The position numbers were made by a program, and so were the translations under genes. From NCBI GenBank assembly GCA_024180945.1, contig JAKSGN010000005.1, forward strand, positions 3,782,001 through 3,846,000: a stretch of DNA of 64,000 bases. The letters are read 5' to 3'. Below, one piece after another: positions 57,321 to 64,000 of this stretch. Below the pieces are notes generated by a model. That model was not told the origin of the DNA, did not search any database, and saw only the letters and a list, made by a program, of their open reading frames with translations. The stretch's first letter is position 1. Each line of letters starts with the position of its first letter. Source of the stretch: Macrophomina tecta (taxonomy: Eukaryota; Ascomycota; Dothideomycetes; Botryosphaeriales; Botryosphaeriaceae).

Positions 57321-58784
57321 GGCTCGCTTGCACAGATAATCAGGCTGGAGTTGAAGGCGAAGGCTGTGAGGCGGGATGAGGATCACGGTCAAGTCTGCGT
57401 GTACAAAACATTGTCGCGGTCACCATTAGCATTCTTTAAATGTTGGAACAGCGCTGACGCTCCATTCTAGGTTCCGTCCGTGCACGTGAATCGGCCTCGG
57501 CGAAGCTATCTTTCCGAAGCGTTCTCAAAGAGCCTCGAAACTTTTTCTCGTTCGCTTCCCAATCAACAACTTCTTGAGCCGCAAAATTCTGCTGCACAAA
57601 ACCGTCGCAGCACCTACAAGTATGGTAAGTCTTCCTTTTTCCTCACCCATACCCTTGTTTCCGAAGATGAACATTCGTGTCGCCCCTATCAGACCCAACT
57701 GTGGTGATTACCTGTCCTAGCCAAACGGACTATCTGAGAAAATCCATACCTAGTGTTTCATATCAACGGGAGTTGCAAACGGCCACTAACGTCCTGAAAG
57801 ATAAATTAGACAGAGAGTGCAATGCAAACATCGAGAAAGCCGCTGGCGGCGTGAAGCGACCCGGCGCTGGGTTCCGGAACGGCCTGTTCTCGCGCAAATT
57901 GGCATGTCAGTCGGTGTAGTATCTGTTCAGCTGTGGTGCACATACACCGGTCGGCGGCCGCGCTGCACGCTGGCATTGCGACTTATGCAGGGGCACAAAA
58001 GGCCACTGTCTCAGGCTCTGACTGGGGCATGTGAGTTTTGTCGGGGCGAATGCACGGAGGCTTTCCCACATTGCGGGACCCCAGAGCGGGCGAGTGTCAG
58101 GCCGCACCCGCATGATTCTGCAGCTGGGCATCAAGCATGGCGCCACCCCGCTTGATCGTACGATCAACTGTACCACGGCCCGCATCATCTAACCCTGCAG
58201 ATAGCACTGCATATCGAGCATTAGAGAGCACGCTGCAGGTAGGTATCTTTTATCTTCCACATCAACCGTGTCGCCACACACCCCAAACGATGATCAAGAA
58301 TCGATGAGTACTATCAAATTCGGAATTTTGTGACGATCACATCTTGACTGATGGCCTGTCTGAGTCTACCAGAGGTCGCCTTGCTCATATGGTGCGTACG
58401 GTTGTGACTGACCTATCTGTAACTGGAGTATTGTTAGGAGCTTATTTCAACGTCATTGTTAGTCATGGTACGTTGCGTAGCCTCCACTCTTTCCCTCATT
58501 TCCTGTGATGACAAAAGATCACATTCCATGCTAAGACAGAGGGTGTAAAAGCCCTATGTTGAAATTCGTGTCGAGCCTTTTCATCTTTCGCCTGAGAAAA
58601 TATTCTTTCTATGACTCTATACACCTCATGCCGATCATTTTGGCTAATGCTTAGAACAGAAAGAACAAGACTCGGTGCTACCTGATCGGGCGATTTATGA
58701 TTCTTGGAATGCCGAGAGCTCCTGGTCGTTCCAGCTACAGGATACTTGTTAGAATGGTACAACTTGAGCAGCGACTCATTGCAC
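57321..58784. other. Gene-poor spacer
   Basis: 1.46 kb. It holds the NC2-beta promoter on the left and the 3' flank of the dehydrogenase on the right. Around 57480-57625 the plus strand is open (SYLSEAFSKSLETFSRSLPN) up to an ATG directly followed by GTAAGT, but no downstream exon was found. Otherwise nothing is recognised. Confidence 0.4.
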
Positions 58785-59633
58785 TTACTTCAGGAACCTT
58801 CCGTTCAGCTCCTTAGGAGCATCAAGGACCAGCCTGGCCATAACATTGCCGGGTTGGTCAGGACGTAGCAATTTACCCTTTGGCTTTAAGCCCAAGAACT
58901 TCTCCGCATCCTTCGGATCCATCTGTTTGTGATGAGTTGCTCTGATATTGTCTTGCATGGCCGTATCAACGGTGCCCGGACGAACCGAGACAGTCGTGAC
59001 ATCAGGCTCCTCGGCCGCCAGAGTCTCGGCCATGTGATTGAGCACAGCTTTGGAGGCGCCGTAGACGCCCCATGCTGCATATGAGTGAGCAGCAGCGCCA
59101 GATGACACGAGAATGATGCGCCCTTTAGAGGCGCGCAGAGCGGGCAGAGCAGCCTTGATCTGTACTAATGGTTAGATTGGGCAGCGTTGGCGGGCAAGAC
59201 AAAAGGTATACCAAGGCAACGCCGGAGAAGACATTGACATCGAAGGCAGCTCTCCACTCTTCGGCATCCGTATCGCAGATCTTCTTTACCGGCTCGAGCA
59301 CGCCGTGGTTCACAACGAGCCCGTCGAGGCGGTTCCAGGTGGCGGCAGCAAGATCGGCGGCCTTTTTGCCGATGGAGAAGTCGGAGAGGTCTCCTGACAG
59401 GAGCTGCACCTGTTCCGGATACTCTGCACGTAGCTGCTCGAGCGGCTCCTTGCTTCGGGCGACAACGACGAGCCTGCATTGGCGCTGCAGCAGGAAGTGG
59501 CTGATGGCGAGGCCGATGCCTGTTGGCGCGGGCCGAGATGCGTCAGTATACGCGAACGCGCGAGAAAGGAGAGAGCGGGCGGTGTACCCCGAGAGGCGCC
59601 GGTCACGATGATGACTTTCCCCGCGGCAGACAT
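58785..59633 (-). CDS. Short-chain dehydrogenase/reductase (Irc24/YIR035C-like)
   Basis: Exons 59633-59588, 59519-59212 and 59159-58785 join in phase, giving 242 residues, the normal SDR length. The cofactor motif TGASRGIG is assembled across the first splice. NHGVLEP corresponds to the NxxG motif, and the catalytic set is SSGAAAHSYAAWGVYGASK with Ser, Tyr and Lys in place. DLSDFSI and ARSKEPLEQL near the second strand suggest NADP(H) preference. The closest match by eye is the fungal group of yeast Irc24/YIR035C and sepiapterin-reductase-like enzymes (SVRPGTVDTAMQDNIRATH). The substrate is unknown; the enzyme is probably cytosolic. It is divergent from the FAD oxidoreductase gene across 456 bp. 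Confidence 0.92.
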
Positions 59634-60089
59634 TGGGTGATTCGACGGAAATGCTTAGGCGGAGGTGAGGCGGCGGCGAGCTGGCAGACTATGCAGCGGG
59701 GCACGGGAGCACAAAAAAGAGATCCAGCCCGCCTCGGACGGCAGCGCACGGGAAAAAAGGAAAAAAAAAAAACGAGAGAGAGCCATCCCGTCGGACCCGC
59801 TCTTTCGTTGCTGTGGATCGCCCGGCTCTAACACGGCACGGGGCAGGGCGCTGTAAGTGTGCGAGGGGTGCAGCACAATTTTGGGCGGACGCGGACGTCA
59901 TGGCCGATGTGGGGTTTGGCGCCTTTCACAACGCCCGCTGCTGGGACTGATCGTATGATATCTGCTTAATTGAAGCAGCCGCACCACGATGCCACGAGCC
60001 CTCTTACATAAACCCACGGCGGGCTGGCCGATGCCACGCCATTATTCCTCCTCCCCTCCGCAGATCCACGATCCATTCCTCCCCGCACA
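59634..60089. promoter_or_regulatory. Divergent promoter of dehydrogenase and FAD oxidoreductase
   Basis: 456 bp between two ATGs on opposite strands, both encoding redox enzymes. It contains an A-run at about 59760-59771. Confidence 0.5.
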
Positions 60090-61618
60090 ATGGCTACGCC
60101 TCCTCCGACGCAGACCGTCATCCTCGGCGCCGGCATCATCGGCCTCTCGACCGCCTTCTACCTCGCCAATGCTCCTGATGTCGATCCGCAGCAGATACAC
60201 ATCGTCGAGTCCGCCGCCGAGCTCTTCTGCTCTGCCTCGGGTCTCGCCGGAGGCTTCCTCGCCGCAGACTGTGCGCCGCAGCCCCCATTCTTTTTCCGGC
60301 GAATGCGCAAGAGCTGATGCTTAGCCAGGGTATGCGCCGTCCGTTGCGCCGCTGGGCGCGCTGTCCTTCCGCCTCCACAAGGAGCTCGCAGAGAAGTACC
60401 AGGGCCGGGAGACTTGGGGTTACTGCTTGAGCACCGGCACCTCCCTCGCCCAGGACCCAGACAACGACGAAGAGGCTGTGTTGGGCAGTGGAGAGGACTG
60501 GCTGCGCAATGGCACGAGTCGCGCTCATGCAGCTGGCGGCCAGGACCGCTTCCCCGAGGGCGAGGGTCCTGCGTGGTTGACGCTGAAGGCTGGTACCAGC
60601 CTTGAGGTGATCAGCCAGGACGAAAGCACTGCGCAGATGTGGGTTGGTCGCTGGCTAGTTGAACCAGTCCATTGCTAACGATGAGCAGAGATCCAAAGCG
60701 ATTGTGCCAATTCCTCATGGATCAGTGCCGCGCCAAGGGTGTACAAGTCCACCATCCTGCAAAGGCGGTAGGCGTCTCACGAGACGAGAATGGGTTACTG
60801 AGCGCGGTACGCGTTGCCACTGAGACCGGCATGGAGGTTGAAAGTAAGTGATATCGACCCGCTCTTAAGCTTCACACGCAGAGTTACTAATCTCATACAG
60901 TTCCTTGCGCACGTCTTGTTGTTACCGCCGGAGCTTGGACTCCCAAGGTCTTTACCACGCTTTTCCCTCATGCCAACATTCGGATACCCATCTCACCTCT
61001 TGCCGGCCATTCGCTACTTCTCCGCTCGCCCCGGTGGACTCCCCTACACGAGGCAAAGGGTTGCCATGCCATCTTCGCGACGGACACTTTGGGGTTCTCT
61101 CCCGAACTATTCAGTAGACTGAACGGAGAAATTTACATAGCCGGCCTCAACACCACCCAGATACCCTTACCGGAGCTCGCCTCAGACGTCAAGCCCAAAG
61201 GAGAGGCGATAAAGCAATTGAAAGATGTTGCGGCTGCGTTGTGTGGCGTGCCAGACCAGCAAAACGACCTGGAGATGTTGAGGGAAGGACTTGTAAGTGC
61301 ATTTCCCTGTTATATATGGGAGCTGTCACTGACTTTGGCACAGTGCTTCCGTCCCGTAACCTCCAGCGGTAGACCAATCATTTCCCGAGTCCCTGACCAG
61401 AAACTTGGCATCCATACTCTAGGTGGTATTGAAGGCGGTGTGTTCATTGCTGCTGGTCACGGTGCATGGGGTAAGCTATTTGGCTGAGCGCATCCTGACA
61501 ACTTGCTAACTGGGGTACAGGAATTTCTCAGTCCCTCGGTACCGGAAAGGTCATGTCAGAGCTCATGCGCTGCCAGCCTACTTCCGTCAACATCAAGGCA
61601 TTGGCATTGCCCGTCTAA
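60090..61618 (+). CDS. FAD-dependent oxidoreductase, DAO superfamily (Tda3-like)
   Basis: Six exons, 60090-60270, 60329-60638, 60689-60843, 60901-61292, 61344-61470 and 61521-61618, join in phase, giving 420 residues. The N-terminal Rossmann motif is VILGAGIIGLSTAFYLA (GxGxxG, residues 9-25), followed by ESAAELFCSASGLAGGFLAA and a spliced DWYAPSVAPLGALSFRLHKE. Later motifs are CARLVVTAGAWTPKVFTTLF and, near the end, SSGRPIISRVPDQKLGIHTL and FIAAGHGAWGISQSLGTGKV, typical of the DAO (D-amino-acid-oxidase-like) fold. The overall order matches fungal proteins related to yeast Tda3, an endosome-linked putative oxidoreductase. The substrate is unknown. No signal peptide or membrane segment is apparent. 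Confidence 0.9.
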
Positions 61619-62632
61619 CGTTCACAGACCCTTTGCCACATGCGCACAACCGTATACGACCGGGCGCCAAATGAATTTACCACGTTTTCCGCGTGCATGT
61701 ATGAGAGGAAACTTTATGACATGTGGATCTCTCACCATCTCTTGCCTTGCATGCAAGCTTTTTGACGACCCGGATGGATATACAATTTTCGGCAATGATG
61801 TATTAAGTATGGCTTTTAAAATCGCTTCTTCACACTCCAGGAGGGTAGGAACTTGCATTTGCTCGAGGAACGACTGAATAAATAGACCGGACGGCGTTGA
61901 AAAAGAATTGAATCCCTCTTTATTTTTTTTTTTCCTATATTAAACAATGCGATTGGGTTGATATTTTGACCGAAACCAGATCTGTCTACGCGCCAGTGGA
62001 GATTCTGTCAGTTACGAGCCTTTATTTATTTATTTTTTTTTTCTTTTTTGATTTGGGGTGTGGGTTTGGGGGCGGGCGGGCGGGCGGCTGATTTTAGTGG
62101 TAGAGTGTATTGGCTACATAGCATGCGAGTGCAGGGTCTATGTTAAAGTGTATGCATGCCGTGTAGGATTAAGGTTTATTTATCGAAAGCTTCACACTTC
62201 ATCGACTAGAGCGAATGCTTCGTATGGATAATGGAATAACAGCACTCTATATTCCATCTAAGGTGACGATACTACTAAATCGAAATACCAATCCTAAGCG
62301 AATTCCGGTCTGAAAGAACGATATGCACTCTTATTCCTGTCCTCTGCACAACGTGCCAATCTAGTAGGTGAGTATGAATGGGAACTCTTAAGTCAATGGA
62401 TACCAGCAGTCACTGTCCGAAACTGACGAGAAAGCCACGAACACCACACAAAATGTTGGCGAAGCCATCGTAGGTCATGTAGACGGAGCTGCGTCCGCTC
62501 CTCATGCATGAGACGAGATCATCCTTATTCTTTCATTTTGCAGGGGGTAGGGCGAATCTGAGGGACTTCCGCGAGGCTTCTGAATGAACCAACTTGAATC
62601 AGCCTCATACACTTCAGGTATACGCAGGCAAA
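61619..62632. other. Convergent spacer with G-rich tract
   Basis: 1 kb between the FAD oxidoreductase 3' end and the LRR-like gene 3' end; AT-rich in parts. T-runs lie at 61920-61933 and around 62030-62050, followed by a G-rich stretch at about 62055-62088 with four or more GGG/GGGCGGGC blocks that could form a G-quadruplex. No gene is seen. Confidence 0.5.
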
Positions 62633-63834
62633 CTAAACGAGGGCGCGATCCTCCTCTTCCGTTTCACCATCGTCCTCTTCAGGCTCACTCTCTTCTCCCA
62701 CCTCCGTGGACCACACCAGCCTGACGTCAGCCTTCGCAAAGACCGAGCACAGATGCTCCAAGTCCTCCTCCGCCTGCGTGACCCTTCTTTCCAAGAACAC
62801 CTCCACGCACCGCATTCTCTGTCGCTCCCCTCTAAGACACTGTTCACCCAGCTCGCTCAAGAAAGCCCCACAAAACCTCGGCGCGCCGTCCACCTTCAGC
62901 ATCTCCACGCTTCCCGGCACGTCGCCCAAAAACTCGCGGCCCCGGTCATACTGCTCGGGCGCCGCATCCACGGACATCCTATGGCCGACGCACAGAATCC
63001 CCGAGACCTCGAACTTGCGCAGCCGCGAGAACTCGCCGGCCAGCGCGAAGCGAATCTGGCCGAGCTCGTTGCTGCCGTCATTATCGAAGCCAATCTCGTG
63101 GTTCCAGTGCCACCACTCGCGCACATCGAGCACCAGGTGCTCGAAGGTGGCGGCGTGTGGGCCCAGCGCGGCGTAGAGTCCGTCCAGCGGGAAAGCGGCG
63201 CTGCTCTGGCCCATGCGGACGGCAAGGGACCTGAACGCGGCGGAGCGGCGGCAGAGCTGCAGCACGTCGTCGCGACAGTAATCGGTGTCGGCGAGCTCGA
63301 GGTGCTCGACGCTGGAGGGGACGGCGGGCGGAGCGGGCCACGGGCTCGGGTAGGGGGTCGCGGCCAAGGCCGAGGATGCGGAGGCGGCGGAGTGCGGGAA
63401 ATGCGAGGGCTTTGCTGATGAAGAAGCGCGGGAGGGTCAGGGCGGTGTTGTTGAGCGTGAGGCAGGTGAGGGTTGCCAAGGGGGCCACGGGTGCTCCGTC
63501 GAATTGTGTTTTGGACACGGCGGACGCACGGCGTCCACGAGCCTGAACTCTAGATCCATTTCCAGGGCCTCCAGGTTGCGGCATAGCAGAAGAAGTAGCG
63601 CGGCCTCAGCGTCCTTCAGGCCGTCCACAAAGTGTCCTTCTTCGATGGGGTGCAATTGCTGGGCCGCAACGAGTACGTCCGCCCACCCAGCGGGTAGATG
63701 AGTCTGGTCATTAGAGTAGAAGATACCGCTGATGTCGATATGCTTCACAATGGCTGCAAGACCCGAGCGACGAACGAGCGTGCAGAGAAGCTTCCGGAAG
63801 GTCGTCCAGTCGCCTTGGATGCTGGTCCATTACT
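62633..63834 (-). pseudogene. F-box/LRR-like protein with frame breaks (5' end unclear)
   Basis: From about 63834 the minus strand reads SIQGDWTTFRKLLCTLVRRS, AAIVKHIDISGIFYSNDQTH and LCRNLEALEMDLEFRLVDAV. The leucine-rich pattern then moves to another frame (APLATLTCLTLNNTALTLPR, ALRRLRILGLGRDPLPE). It returns to the first frame near 63360 (SSVEHLELADTDYCRDDVLQ) and runs to a stop at 62633, after an acidic tail (EESEPEEDDGETEEEDRALV). Lxx-LxL spacing and the fungal style suggest an F-box/LRR-type protein; the F-box itself would lie upstream, near or past the window edge. No intron of normal size explains the two shifts, so it is a pseudogene or carries sequence errors. Confidence 0.45.
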
Positions 63835-64000
63835 GGCACAGGATATTCTCCTCCGGAGCCAAAGTAGCGTGTTTTGGCTTGACGACTCGGCAGTTTGGAC
63901 ATCCGACGGCAAATCCTTTCTCATATATCGGCACGCCGGGAAATCTGTCGCCAATCACTGGCACAACATCTGTGACACCAAGCACTGATGTGTTGGTTGG

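Noticed and set aside
57480..57630. Short plus-strand open stretch ending in ATG followed by GTAAGT
   Set aside because: It suggested a gene with an intron after its first codon, but no downstream exon with any recognisable protein was found.

Overview
The window is nuclear DNA from a filamentous ascomycete (Pezizomycotina, most likely Dothideomycetes or a close relative). The evidence is short GT-AG introns of about 50-70 bp, a HET-domain gene, an NDT80/PhoG transcription factor, a Cut12/TACC-like spindle-pole protein and typical fungal single-copy genes. I built gene models by checking splice sites and reading phase by eye. No tRNA, rRNA, CRISPR array or intact transposon was seen.

Left part (1-25.8 kb): an armadillo-like gene cut by the window edge, DPM3 (dolichol-phosphate mannose synthase subunit), a mitochondrial oxidoreductase-like protein (Dpc25/OXLD1 type) and a coiled-coil/RWD-like protein. 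Then comes a minus-strand run of four apparently related unknown genes or gene remnants (5.0-10.0 kb). A monocarboxylate-type MFS transporter, a BTB-like protein, a decayed coding region (16.5-18.2 kb), a HET gene, the spindle-pole coiled-coil gene and NSE1 (Smc5/6 complex) follow.

Centre (26.3-48.0 kb): a complete N-acetylglucosamine (GlcNAc) catabolic cluster. Its members are glucosamine-6-phosphate deaminase (-), an UNC93/DUF895-type MFS transporter (+), an atypical hexokinase (+), an NDT80-like regulator of RON1/XprG type (-), a GH3 beta-N-acetylglucosaminidase fused to GNAT domains (-) and GlcNAc-6-phosphate deacetylase (+). Expected flow: chitin oligomers are cleaved by the GH3 enzyme, GlcNAc is taken up and phosphorylated, GlcNAc-6-P is deacetylated to GlcN-6-P, and this is deaminated to fructose-6-P plus ammonia, with the NDT80-like protein as likely regulator. 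Two cluster genes have odd structures: the deaminase start codon is split by an intron, and the GH3 gene has a 7-nt microexon. Two unusually long gene-poor gaps (4.3 and 3.5 kb) flank the hexokinase gene.

Right part (48-64 kb): a vacuolar-type Ca2+/H+ antiporter, a 4 kb gene-poor gap, the ESCRT-III gene DID2/CHMP1 (with a GC-AG intron), NC2-beta/Dr1, a short-chain dehydrogenase, a Tda3-like FAD oxidoreductase divergent from it, and an F-box/LRR-like gene with frame breaks at the right edge.
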